From MFD04716-140 sp963703125 (GTDB lineage Bacteria > Bacteroidota > Bacteroidia > Flavobacteriales > Flavobacteriaceae), in assembly GCA_963703125.1 (NCBI GenBank), contig OY969790.1:2728001-2792000 (forward strand): a stretch of 64,000 nt of DNA, read 5' to 3'. Below, in pieces: positions 42,495 to 49,996 of this stretch. Each line of letters opens with the position of its first letter. Position 1 is the stretch's first letter. Both the position numbers and the translations under genes were made by a program. The notes beneath the pieces are model-generated. The model saw only the letters and a list, made by a program, of their open reading frames with translations. It was not told the DNA's origin and did no database searches.

Positions 42495-43427
42495 ATGCAA
42501 GACGGATTATATGCAAAATTCAATACTTCGAAAGGGCTCATAAATGTGAAATTGTCGCATAAAGAAACTCCGGGTACGGTAGGAAATTTTATTGCATTGG
42601 CAGAAGGAAAGCAGCAGAATAGCACAAAGAAAAAAGGAGAGCCTTTTTACGATGGTTTAAAATTTCATAGGGTAATACCTGATTTTATGATTCAGGGTGG
42701 TTGTCCACAGGGCACTGGAACAGGTGACCCAGGCTATAAATTTGAGGATGAATTTCATCCCGATCTTAGACACGATGGCCCTGGCATACTATCAATGGCC
42801 AATTCAGGACCTGGATCAAACGGAAGTCAATTTTTCATTACCCATGTTGCAACTCCGTGGTTGGATAACAAGCACACGGTTTTTGGGAATGTGGTAGGTG
42901 GCCAAGATGTGGTCGATGCAATCGCCCAAGGAGATACTATTACGAACGTTGAAATTGTTCGCATAGGAAAGGAAGCAGAGGAATGGAATGCTTTTGAAGC
43001 TTTTGAGGAATTTAAGACTTCAAAGGAGAAAAGATTGGCCGCTGCAAAAGTGAAGCAAGAAGAAGAGCTAAACAAAGTATCCGCCGGGTTTGAAAAGACC
43101 TTAAGCGGACTTAGATATAAAATAATTCAAAAGGGAGCTGGTAAAAAGGCGTTACAAGGTCAGAATGTTTCAGTGCATTATGAAGGTTCATTATTGAACG
43201 GTCAAGTTTTTGATTCCTCCTATAAACGCAAAGAGCCCATTGAATTTCAATTGGGAGTGGGTCAAGTCATTCCAGGTTGGGATGAAGGTATTTCCCTTCT
43301 ACAGGTGGGTGACAAGGCACGTTTTTTGATTCCATCTGATTTGGCCTATGGCAGCGCAGGTGCTGGTGGAGTTATTCCTCCTAACGCTAGTCTGTTATTT
43401 GACGTTGAATTGATGGGGGTGAATTAA
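42495..43427 (+). CDS. Peptidyl-prolyl isomerase, cyclophilin-FKBP fusion
   Basis: A 310-residue protein with two unrelated prolyl isomerase domains. Residues 1-155 are a cyclophilin: FHRVIPDFMIQGGCPQGTG carries the catalytic arginine, and SMANSGPGSNGSQFFITH follows. A charged linker of about 40 residues (KTSKEKRLAAAKVKQEEEL) leads to an FKBP domain at about 195-310, with VHYEGSLLNGQVFDSSYKR and GVGQVIPGWDEGISLLQVGDK. There is no signal peptide, so it acts in the cytoplasm, probably in protein folding. It is a single gene with its own -7 box and a perfect terminator. Confidence 0.94.
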   Translation: MQDGLYAKFNTSKGLINVKLSHKETPGTVGNFIALAEGKQQNSTKKKGEPFYDGLKFHRVIPDFMIQGGCPQGTGTGDPGYKFEDEFHPDLRHDGPGILSMANSGPGSNGSQFFITHVATPWLDNKHTVFGNVVGGQDVVDAIAQGDTITNVEIVRIGKEAEEWNAFEAFEEFKTSKEKRLAAAKVKQEEELNKVSAGFEKTLSGLRYKIIQKGAGKKALQGQNVSVHYEGSLLNGQVFDSSYKRKEPIEFQLGVGQVIPGWDEGISLLQVGDKARFLIPSDLAYGSAGAGGVIPPNASLLFDVELMGVN

Positions 43428-43450
43428 TTTTCAATTTAGACATAATGCAA

Positions 43451-43481
43451 AACACCTTATGGCCTCTGTTCATAGGGTGTT
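43451..43481 (+). terminator. Rho-independent terminator after the cyclophilin-FKBP gene
   Basis: An 11-bp stem, AACACCTTATG (43451-43461) and CATAGGGTGTT (43471-43481), with one T-G pair and a 9-nt loop, followed by TTTTTTA. It lies 24 bp after the stop codon and immediately beside the stop of the opposite-strand gene. Confidence 0.85.
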
Positions 43482-43484
43482 TTT

Positions 43485-43703
43485 TTATATCCTTTGAATG
43501 CCAATGCCCTTGCTGACTTCTTTTGTCTCTTCCTTTTTTTGGGAATTCATACTTGTCAAAAAAAGAGCCGTATTTAATACGATTAGGCAAACCAAAATAA
43601 AGATGAAAGTAGGCACGGTGTTTTGTTTTAAGAAATTAAAAAGCTTTGTATAAAAAACAACCAGTAAAGAAAAAACCCTACCTAAAGATTTTGATAAAAT
43701 CAC
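43485..43703 (-). CDS. Small membrane protein, 72 residues
   Basis: The frame starts with GTG at 43703 and has two hydrophobic segments (LGRVFSLLVVFYTKLFNF and TVPTFIFILVCLIVLNTALFL) and a charged tail (QKKEETKEVSKG). There is no known domain. Its GTG shares a base with the TAG stop of a 28-residue frame upstream (TAGTG), the arrangement of a translationally coupled pair. The composition is more protein-like than a random frame, but support is modest. It ends beside the terminator of the convergent cyclophilin-FKBP gene. Confidence 0.45.
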   Translation of the reverse strand: MILSKSLGRVFSLLVVFYTKLFNFLKQNTVPTFIFILVCLIVLNTALFLTSMNSQKKEETKEVSKGIGIQRI

Positions 43704-43789
43704 TAACTCTTTATACGGCTTAAACTAAATGCCAGTAAGATTATATTTACTATCACTAGAAGAGCAAGAATCCCAAAAAATGTTGACAT
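43703..43789 (-). CDS. Possible 28-residue hydrophobic peptide
   Basis: MSTFFGILALLVIVNIILLA, followed by FSLSRIKS, is almost entirely one membrane helix with a basic end. It opens with ATG at 43789, and its stop TAG overlaps the GTG of the 72-residue frame by one base. A one-helix peptide coupled to a two-helix peptide could be a small membrane complex, but frames this short arise by chance. Confidence 0.3.
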   Translation of the reverse strand: MSTFFGILALLVIVNIILLAFSLSRIKS

Positions 43790-43926
43790 AAATGGTATTT
43801 AGATTATGAGGGGAATATTATTTATCAATATAGTAGATAGCGGAAAGTCAAAAAGGTTGCGTACTAAAATGGACTAATTGATAAGAAAAGGGAAAATCTG
43901 TCAGATTGAAATAGCAAGGCAAGAAA

Positions 43927-43950
43927 AAAGCCTCGTGAAAACGAGGCTTT
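43927..43950 (-). terminator. Terminator of the cold-shock gene
   Basis: A perfect 10-bp stem, AAAGCCTCGT (43927-43936) and ACGAGGCTTT (43941-43950), with a GAAA tetraloop. On the minus strand it continues into a T-rich tail. It lies 24 bp after the csp stop. Confidence 0.88.
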
Positions 43951-43973
43951 ACTATAAAAAAGTTTATACCTAC

Positions 43974-44168
43974 CTAGTCAATAACCTTCACATTAACGGC
44001 GTTCAATCCTTTTTTACCTTGTTGTAGTTCAAATTCTACAACATCACCCTCTCGAACTTCGTCGATTAAGCCAGAAATGTGTACAAAATGATCTTCGTTT
44101 GAACCATCTTCAGTGATGAAACCATATCCTTTGGAATCATTGAAGAATTTTACTGTTCCTTTACTCAT
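43974..44168 (-). CDS. Cold-shock domain protein
   Basis: A 64-residue CspA-type OB-fold that binds single-stranded RNA and DNA and melts RNA structure. Both RNA-binding motifs are visible: KGYGFITEDG (RNP1, near residue 13) and DHFVHIS (RNP2, near residue 27). It has a 5' leader of about 35 nt from the -7 box at 44199, shorter than the long thermosensing leaders of E. coli cspA, so that kind of regulation is not indicated. A perfect hairpin ends the gene. It could be called cspA-like; paralogue identity is not resolvable. Confidence 0.95.
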   Translation of the reverse strand: MSKGTVKFFNDSKGYGFITEDGSNEDHFVHISGLIDEVREGDVVEFELQQGKKGLNAVNVKVID

Positions 44169-44198
44169 AATAATAAAAATTAAAAATTAATTAAAGTG

Positions 44199-44206
44199 CG
44201 AAGATA
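44199..44206 (-). promoter_or_regulatory. Probable -7 promoter box of the cold-shock gene
   Basis: On the minus strand this reads TATCTTCG, one mismatch from TAnnTTTG, 31 bp upstream of the csp ATG. A -33 element is not clear. Confidence 0.4.
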
Positions 44207-44322
44207 GTGTTAAATTCTGAAAATGTGAGTTATTTTACAGGTTATCTTTAAGTTACCCTCTCGAGATTTTCGTCAAAATATTTCAAGGTTCGAGGTACTC
44301 CGTCTTTTAAAATGACAATTTC

Positions 44323-45315
44323 TTATTCAGTTGCCAATTTTCGCATCTTTACCCATTGTTTTAACATTAGGCGGGAATCCTGGGCAGGATAGCCCAAAAC
44401 TGTTTTACCGGCAGGAATGTCGGCCAATACTCCCGAACCGGCTCCAACGGTAGCTCCTGAATGAATGGTGACATGGTCTTTAATAGAGGCACTTCCTCCA
44501 ATAACAACCCAGTCGCCTAACGTAACCGAACCTGCCAATCCGCTATGTCCGGCCATTATACAACATTTGCCCAGTACACAATTGTGGGCTATTTGTACTT
44601 GGTTATCTATTTTACAGCCATCGCCGATTATGGTCGCACTAAATTTACCACGATCAACACAGGAATTTGCCCCAATTTCAACCGAATCACCAATGATAAC
44701 ATTGCCAATTTGCGGAATTTTCACTAGACTTTTTCCATCTGCACTAGGTCTATACCCAAAACCATCGGCACCTATACTTACATTATTGTGAAAAATACAA
44801 TCAGACCCTATTTGGGTACGTTCACGAATTACGGTCCTGGACCATATGACAGTGCCATTCCCAATGCTTGTATTGTCAAAAATTGTGACATTGGGGTAAA
44901 TGGTTACATCGTCGCCTAGATGCACGTTTTTACCAATGTAACTATTGGCACCAACTTTGCAATTTTTTCCCATTTTCACCGAAGCATGAATCACAGCGGT
45001 ATCATGGATCTTAACTTCGAATGAGGGAGGTCCCGGATCAAAAAGCTCTGACAGAAGTGCCATTGAAAGATCTGGATTTTTTACTTTGATGAAGGCCCTA
45101 TTATCTGAAGGGGTGATGGTGATTCCTTCGTAAACAATTGCGGCACCGGCCATTGAAGTTTGCCATTTCCCCAAGTATTTACTGCAACCAATAAGTGATA
45201 TTTGATTTTGCGTGGCCTTTTCCAATTGTTCAAGACCCTCAATTTTATGGGTTGTGCTACCCGATAGGTCGCCTTTTAAAAAGACATTGATTTCGTTAAT
45301 AGTGAATGATTTCAT
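44323..45315 (-). CDS. lpxD: UDP-3-O-acylglucosamine N-acyltransferase (LpxD-type)
   Basis: Adds the second 3-hydroxyacyl chain to UDP-acylglucosamine in lipid A synthesis. The N-terminal uridine-binding domain (about 1-95) is followed by a left-handed beta-helix of hexapeptide repeats (about 100-300) such as IGKNVHLGDDVTIYPNVTI. The catalytic histidine lies in VQIAHNCVLGKCC, and the closing helix contains WVKMRKLATE. ATG 45315 (MKSFTINEINVFLKG) matches the family N-terminus; an extra 36 residues from 45423 are unlikely. It is not next to lpxA or lpxB here, so it may be a second LpxD paralogue. Confidence 0.88.
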   Translation of the reverse strand: MKSFTINEINVFLKGDLSGSTTHKIEGLEQLEKATQNQISLIGCSKYLGKWQTSMAGAAIVYEGITITPSDNRAFIKVKNPDLSMALLSELFDPGPPSFEVKIHDTAVIHASVKMGKNCKVGANSYIGKNVHLGDDVTIYPNVTIFDNTSIGNGTVIWSRTVIRERTQIGSDCIFHNNVSIGADGFGYRPSADGKSLVKIPQIGNVIIGDSVEIGANSCVDRGKFSATIIGDGCKIDNQVQIAHNCVLGKCCIMAGHSGLAGSVTLGDWVVIGGSASIKDHVTIHSGATVGAGSGVLADIPAGKTVLGYPAQDSRLMLKQWVKMRKLATE

Positions 45316-45460
45316 TGGTATCGTTTGGTCGTTATGGCCTTTCATAAGGCTGATTTTGTTCAATATAGTCCATTTGAAGCGATAAAATGGTATATGAGCA
45401 TTTTCTTCGATGATATTATTCAAGTTAACGACAGAACATCAACGGTATATTTGACACATA

Positions 45461-45492
45461 AAAAAACCTCCTTAATTCGAAGGAGGTTTTTT
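45461..45492 (-). terminator. Terminator of the peroxiredoxin gene
   Basis: A 13-bp stem, AAAAAACCTCCTT (45461-45473) and AAGGAGGTTTTTT (45480-45492), with a 6-nt loop, lies 17 bp after the peroxiredoxin stop on the minus strand and before the lpxD start. Confidence 0.88.
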
Positions 45493-45508
45493 ATTTTGAA
45501 GTATGATC

Positions 45509-46147
45509 TTATGCAGTAGGGTCGGGTGTCATTCTCAGATATGGCCTAATTTCAGTAACACCCTTCGTAAATATTTTCTTAGCTTCTTCCGTGGGGATAG
45601 CGGGGCTCACCACTACCTCGTCACCATGGTTCCAGTTTGCAGGCGTGGCTACCTTGTGGTAAGCCGTAAGTTGTAGGGAATCTACTACCCTAAGAAGTTC
45701 ATGAAAATTTCTTCCGGTAGAAGCAGGGTAGGTTATAATTAGTTTAACGGTTTTATCAGGTGCGATAATATAGACTGAGCGTACCGTAAGATTACTGTTC
45801 GCATTCGGATGGATCATGTCATATAAAGTAGAAACCTTTTTATTGTCATCGGCAATAATCGGAAAGTTCATTTCGGTTTGCTGCGTCTCATTAATATCCT
45901 TGATCCACTCGTTATGCGATTCCTTGCCATCAACACTTAATGCCAGCATTTTTACGTTTCGCTTGTCAAATTCCTTTTTGAACTTAGATGCGGTACCCAA
46001 TTCAGTGGTACAAACCGGGGTGAAGTCCGCAGGGTGTGAAAATAGTATACCCCATCCGTCTCCCAAATATTCGTAGAGATTTATCATTCCCATAGAACTG
46101 TCCGCGGTAAAATCTGGAGCTTGGTCGCCCAATCTTATTGTAGCCAT
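45509..46147 (-). CDS. 1-Cys-type peroxiredoxin (Prx6 subfamily)
   Basis: A 212-residue thiol peroxidase reducing hydrogen peroxide and organic peroxides in the cytoplasm. The peroxidatic cysteine lies in SHPADFTPVCTTELG near residue 45, with the conserved Thr and an Arg at SVYIIAPDKTVKL further on. The length and the long C-terminal domain (VVSPAIPTEEAKKIF, YLRMTPDP) are those of the Prx6 group, which usually lacks a resolving cysteine; I see no second conserved cysteine. It is monocistronic, with a strong terminator. Confidence 0.93.
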   Translation of the reverse strand: MATIRLGDQAPDFTADSSMGMINLYEYLGDGWGILFSHPADFTPVCTTELGTASKFKKEFDKRNVKMLALSVDGKESHNEWIKDINETQQTEMNFPIIADDNKKVSTLYDMIHPNANSNLTVRSVYIIAPDKTVKLIITYPASTGRNFHELLRVVDSLQLTAYHKVATPANWNHGDEVVVSPAIPTEEAKKIFTKGVTEIRPYLRMTPDPTA

Positions 46148-46336
46148 AGTATGTGTTTTTAAATTGAAAAATTGTTTATCCTATAAAATTAGTAGATTAA
46201 TTGGTATTAAGCACGTTCATTGGGTTAAAAATGTATTAAAATTCTTAAGGGCGACGTTTGTACGAAAAGTTCATTTTTAGGTAAAAGGATTCAATAGTTT
46301 GAAACTGAATTCCGATATCTTTATTAATTTTGAAAG

Positions 46337-46882
46337 ATGGATAAAAATACATTGGAACATCTTCAATATCCGATAGGGCACTTTGAAACCCCAAGTGAAA
46401 TTACTTCGGAACATATCGAGTCTTGGATCAAAAAATTGGAAGAACTACCAAGTAAATTAGAAAGGTTGGTAGGTAATCTAACCATCGAACAATTGGAGAC
46501 ACCTTATCGACCTGGGGGTTGGACGGTTAGGCAGGTAATTCATCATATGGCGGATAGCCACCATCATAGTTATACCCGATTTAAGTGGGCACTCACAGAA
46601 GAACGACCATTGATAAAAGCCTACGAAGAAAAGGATTGGGCTAATTTATTTGATACTCGTACTGCACCTATTCAGTTGTCCCTATCCTATTTAAAAGCGC
46701 TTCATGCAAAGATGGTATTTCTCTTAAAGGGACTTTCTAAGGACGATTTGAAGAAGATTTACCGCCACCCGGAAGGAAATGTTGAAGTTTCCGTCGCCGA
46801 AAATATAGGGAAATATGCATGGCACAGCCAACATCATTATGCCCATATTGAAAGGTTGATAAAAAGAGAAGGCTGGCTTTAA
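46337..46882 (+). CDS. YfiT family bacillithiol transferase (DinB-like)
   Basis: A 181-residue four-helix protein of the DinB/YfiT superfamily. Metal ligands are visible: histidines in VIHHMADSHHHSY near residue 70 and WHSQHHYAHIERL near residue 160. The opening QYPIGHFETPSEIT and GGWTVRQVIHHMADS are typical of YfiT proteins, which act as thiol transferases or metal-dependent hydrolases. Bacteroidota make bacillithiol, so a role in conjugating electrophiles is plausible. It is single and divergent from the peroxiredoxin gene. Confidence 0.9.
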   Translation: MDKNTLEHLQYPIGHFETPSEITSEHIESWIKKLEELPSKLERLVGNLTIEQLETPYRPGGWTVRQVIHHMADSHHHSYTRFKWALTEERPLIKAYEEKDWANLFDTRTAPIQLSLSYLKALHAKMVFLLKGLSKDDLKKIYRHPEGNVEVSVAENIGKYAWHSQHHYAHIERLIKREGWL

Positions 46883-46900
46883 TCGGTAATTATGGAATTT

Positions 46901-47428
46901 TTATAGATATAGCATCATAACCTGCATTTGGCTATTTTCCTCAATGACTTTAGGTGATGGGTGCCGCATATTTGAATGTACTTTAAATCCATATTTAAGA
47001 TAAAATTGAATTGCAGGGCCTTTCCCCATGGCTTCTAACCATACCACCTTTTTATTAAGATTTTCGGCATATTCTTTAACAAAGTTGAGTACTTCATTGC
47101 CAATTCCCTTTCCGGCAAACTCCTTTAGAATGTAAATCTTATCTAATAAGAGGGCCTCCGTACTGTTATACGAAGCAATAGAAAAATCATTTTTTAATTT
47201 AAGAATTCCTACTGGTCGTTCCGTATGATAAATTATAAACAAAGCAGTATTTGAGTTTTCTATTTCTTGAAGAAGTAGCTGTTTGGTGAAGAACTTGTCT
47301 ATATAATAAGAAGGGTCATTATTTTCCCATAAATGTGAATAATGTTGTTCATATGATCTACTGCCAATAGTAATATATAGTTGGATAGTTTCTTTGGTGA
47401 GCTTTTTTATGATGGTTCCACTCGTCAT
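46901..47428 (-). CDS. GNAT family N-acetyltransferase
   Basis: A 175-residue GNAT acyltransferase. The acetyl-CoA binding loop reads LKEFAGKGIGNEVLNFV near residue 108 (Q/RxxGxG pattern), with WLEAMGKGPAIQFYLKYGF near residue 135 as the following conserved block. The substrate is unknown. It overlaps the upstream cupin gene by 4 bp and is probably co-translated with it; the redoxin gene 8 bp further upstream likely belongs to the same operon. Confidence 0.88.
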   Translation of the reverse strand: MTSGTIIKKLTKETIQLYITIGSRSYEQHYSHLWENNDPSYYIDKFFTKQLLLQEIENSNTALFIIYHTERPVGILKLKNDFSIASYNSTEALLLDKIYILKEFAGKGIGNEVLNFVKEYAENLNKKVVWLEAMGKGPAIQFYLKYGFKVHSNMRHPSPKVIEENSQMQVMMLYL

Positions 47429-47754
47429 TGAATTGATTCTTTTTCACCCCCAATTGGTCCATAGAAAATTACCCAAGTGGAGAAATCTCTGGTAAAATTT
47501 TCAAATCTATGTTCAACTCCTGCAGGAACAAATAAAAAATCTCCTGGCAAAAATTTCGTTCGTACTCCATTGTTCACAAACTCGCCCTTTCCTGAAATGA
47601 TTACATAAACTTCGTCTCGTTTATGGGGTTGTTGAAAATCAATTTCATCTGGCTTATATACTTCTATCACAAGTGAACCATGTTCAAACAATTTTAAAAA
47701 TTGGGAGTCACTCTTCTTAAGTCTTGCCAAAGTTTCATTCTTACCTATTTTCAT
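47425..47754 (-). CDS. Single-domain cupin protein
   Basis: A 109-residue cupin. The first cupin motif, KRDEVYVIISGKGEFVNNG (near residue 50), lacks the usual HxH but has a metal-type glutamate, while the second, PGDFLFVPAGVEHRFENF (near residue 78), has the conserved histidine. Metal binding may therefore be partial. The function is unknown. The gene lies between the redoxin and GNAT genes: 8 bp after one, overlapping the other by 4 bp. Confidence 0.85.
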   Translation of the reverse strand: MKIGKNETLARLKKSDSQFLKLFEHGSLVIEVYKPDEIDFQQPHKRDEVYVIISGKGEFVNNGVRTKFLPGDFLFVPAGVEHRFENFTRDFSTWVIFYGPIGGEKESIQ

Positions 47755-47762
47755 ATCACACG

Positions 47763-48329
47763 TTACTTTTTAGGTGCCATCCATTTGATATTACATCCCA
47801 TACTGGGCTTTTGCTCTTGGTCTATTTCTTTTCCAATTAACAAAGCATTTATCGCATTACGCAAATCATTGCCCGTAACAGGAATTGCATTCCCAGGCCT
47901 GGAATCATCCAATTGTCCTCTATATATTAATTTCAAATTCCCATCAAAAAGATAAAAATCGGGGGTGCAAGCAGCATCGTAATTTACGGCAACATTTTGA
48001 GTGGCATCAAATACATAGGGGAAGGGATAACCCTCCAATTCAGCTGTTAGTTTCATCATTGCTGGAGAATCTTCGGGGTAATTTGCTACATCATTGCTCG
48101 AAATAGCTATGAATCCGATTCCTTTTTTTAGATAATGGGTAGCTATTTTAACCACCTCTTTATTAACCTGTTTTACAAACGGACAATGGTTACAAATAAA
48201 CATTACCACAGTCCCGTGGGTTCCATTAATCTGATTTAGGCTCACGGTTTTTTCTGAAACAGTATCCAAAAGACTAAAACTAGGGGCGATTGTAGCTAAC
48301 GGCAACATGTTGCTTGGCGTTTTTGACAT
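47763..48329 (-). CDS. Thioredoxin-family redoxin
   Basis: A 188-residue AhpC/TSA-like redoxin. The active site CNHCPFVKQVNKEV is near residue 47 (a CxxC), with a cis-proline region at DAACTPDFYLFDG near residue 122. It has no signal peptide, so it acts in the cytoplasm. ATG 48329 (MSKTPSNML) is preferred to 48347, which adds a basic hexapeptide. Similar proteins are annotated as thioredoxin family or peroxiredoxin-like. First gene of a three-gene unit with cupin and GNAT proteins. Confidence 0.9.
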   Translation of the reverse strand: MSKTPSNMLPLATIAPSFSLLDTVSEKTVSLNQINGTHGTVVMFICNHCPFVKQVNKEVVKIATHYLKKGIGFIAISSNDVANYPEDSPAMMKLTAELEGYPFPYVFDATQNVAVNYDAACTPDFYLFDGNLKLIYRGQLDDSRPGNAIPVTGNDLRNAINALLIGKEIDQEQKPSMGCNIKWMAPKK

Positions 48330-48433
48330 GATCCCTTTAAAATACAAATTAATGGAGAATATGAAAAAGTATATTCAAATTCCTTGGTTTTTGATCGCTT
48401 AATTAATAAATTAAAGGGTTAAACGAGCATATT

Positions 48434-48732
48434 ATGAAAGTTACTTACAATACCTTGGTAGAGGCAATTCAAGATTTGCAAAAGCAGGGGTATACGGAAG
48501 ATTATAACCTCTGCCAGGTGTTGAGCATACGCAAAGAAAACATGTACACGAAGCTGCCAATTTAAAAGTAGTCAAATACTATAGGTTTGAGGGAATGTCC
48601 AACCCGGATGACAATTCAGTTTTATATGTCATAGAAACTACAAATGGAGAAAAGGGATTATTGCTCGATGCGTATGGTGTCTATTCTGGAAATGTTTCAA
48701 AGGAAATGATTGACAAGCTCAAAATGGTATAA
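48434..48732 (+). pseudogene. Small 'phosphoribosylpyrophosphate synthetase'-like protein, frameshifted
   Basis: The frame opens with MKVTYNTLVEAIQDLQKQGY and is lost after NLCQ. The next frame continues as GVEHTQRKHVHEAANLKVV and YYRFEGMSNPDDNSVLYVIE to the stop at 48730-48732. Adding one G to GG at 48517-48518 (GGG) joins them as NLCQGVEHTQ and gives about 99 residues. This matches a small Bacteroidota family commonly but doubtfully labelled PRPP synthetase; the true function is unknown. Its TAA shares a base with the ATG of the next gene (TAATG). Confidence 0.72.
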
Positions 48733-49071
48733 TGAGCGAAACAATTTCCTGGCACGATTTTAAAAAGATTGATATGAGGGTGGGGACTATAGTACAAGTT
48801 GATGACTTCCCTGCGGCACAAAATCCGTCCTACCAAATTCATATTGATTTTTGGGAAAGCAATTGGATTTAGAAAATCCTCGGCTCAAATTAGAACTAGA
48901 TATGCCAGGTCGGAGCTTTTAGGTAGACAGATTGTTGCGGTGGTCAATTTTCCCAAGAAGCAAATAGCAAATTTTAGGGGCGAATGTCTTATATTGGGTG
49001 CGGTAGAAGGGAAGAATATTGTTTTGTTAAACCCTGAATCCTGCATGCCCAACGCACTTAAAATCTCCTAA
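48732..49071 (+). pseudogene. CsaA-type tRNA-binding domain protein, frameshifted
   Basis: The first frame, from ATG 48732, reads MSETISWHDFKKIDMRVGTI and on to YQIHIDF before stopping early. The second continues GKAIGFRKSSAQI and LLGRQIVAVVNFPKKQIANF to the stop at 49071. Removing one T from TTTTT at 48848-48852 restores HIDFGKAIGF and a protein of about 112 residues. The sequence fits the CsaA group of the EMAP/Trbp111 tRNA-binding OB-fold, which has export-chaperone or tRNA-binding activity. It overlaps the preceding gene by one base. Two adjacent broken genes here deserve a check of the assembly. Confidence 0.82.
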
Positions 49072-49075
49072 CTAT

Positions 49076-49996
49076 TTGGCAGAAAATATACTAAATAACG
49101 TTCATATCAATTTTGATACGGAGACGCTGTGGCTTTTGAATATAGCATTGGCATTGGTAATGTTCGGAATTTCTTTGGAAATCTCCGTAGCCGATTTCAG
49201 GCAATTGTTTAAAAACCCGAAGCCTATTTTAACAGGTGTAATCAGTCAGTTTCTGCTGCTCCCCGCATTGACCTTCTTACTGGTTCTGCTGGCGGACCCA
49301 TTGCCAAGTATTGCATTGGGGATGTTCATGGTAGCGGCTTGTCCAGGTGGCAATGTCTCTAATTTCATTACCCACATGGCGAAAGGAAATTCAGCACTTT
49401 CGATAAGCCTTACAGCGATAGCTACCTTATTGGCTATTGTAATGACACCCTTAAATCTGCAATTATGGGGATCATTATACGGGCCCACATCTGTTTTGAT
49501 GAAAGAAGTAGCCATTTCACCTTGGGAAATGGTAAAATTGGTATCGTTGCTATTGGGAGTTCCTTTGGTTTTTGGGATGTGGTTCAATTATGTACGGCCT
49601 AAAGTTGCCCTGAAAATCGCAGGTATTTTAAAAGTTGTCTCATTGCTCTTTTTTATATCCTTGGTTTTTCTCGCACTTTACAAGAATCGAAGCATCTTTG
49701 CTGAATATATTTTTTATGTTTTCTGGTTAGTGCTAATCCATAATATAGTAGCGCTTTCCACGGGATACTCATTTGCCAAAATATGTGGGCTTTCCAAGAA
49801 GGATATTAGGTCTGTAACTATTGAAACGGGCATTCAAAATTCAGGGTTGGGTCTTTTATTGATATTCACTTTTTTTGAAGGTCTCGGTGGAATGGCCTTA
49901 CTCGTAGCTTTTTGGGGAATTTGGCATTTGGTATCTGGCTTAATTTTAGCAACGTTCTGGGGATATAGACCACTTGAAAAGGAAGAGCTGGTTTGA
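49076..49996 (+). CDS. Bile acid:sodium symporter (BASS) family protein
   Basis: A 306-residue membrane carrier with about 9-10 helices. The two sodium-site motifs are visible: AACPGGNVSNFITHMAKGN near residue 87 and VTIETGIQNSGLGLLL near residue 252. BASS carriers take up organic acids, sterol acids or pantoate with sodium; the substrate is not predictable. The frame opens with TTG at 49076. It overlaps the downstream acyltransferase gene by 4 bp (TTGA). It follows the tRNA-binding gene by 4 bp and may be transcribed with it. Confidence 0.9.
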   Translation: MAENILNNVHINFDTETLWLLNIALALVMFGISLEISVADFRQLFKNPKPILTGVISQFLLLPALTFLLVLLADPLPSIALGMFMVAACPGGNVSNFITHMAKGNSALSISLTAIATLLAIVMTPLNLQLWGSLYGPTSVLMKEVAISPWEMVKLVSLLLGVPLVFGMWFNYVRPKVALKIAGILKVVSLLFFISLVFLALYKNRSIFAEYIFYVFWLVLIHNIVALSTGYSFAKICGLSKKDIRSVTIETGIQNSGLGLLLIFTFFEGLGGMALLVAFWGIWHLVSGLILATFWGYRPLEKEELV

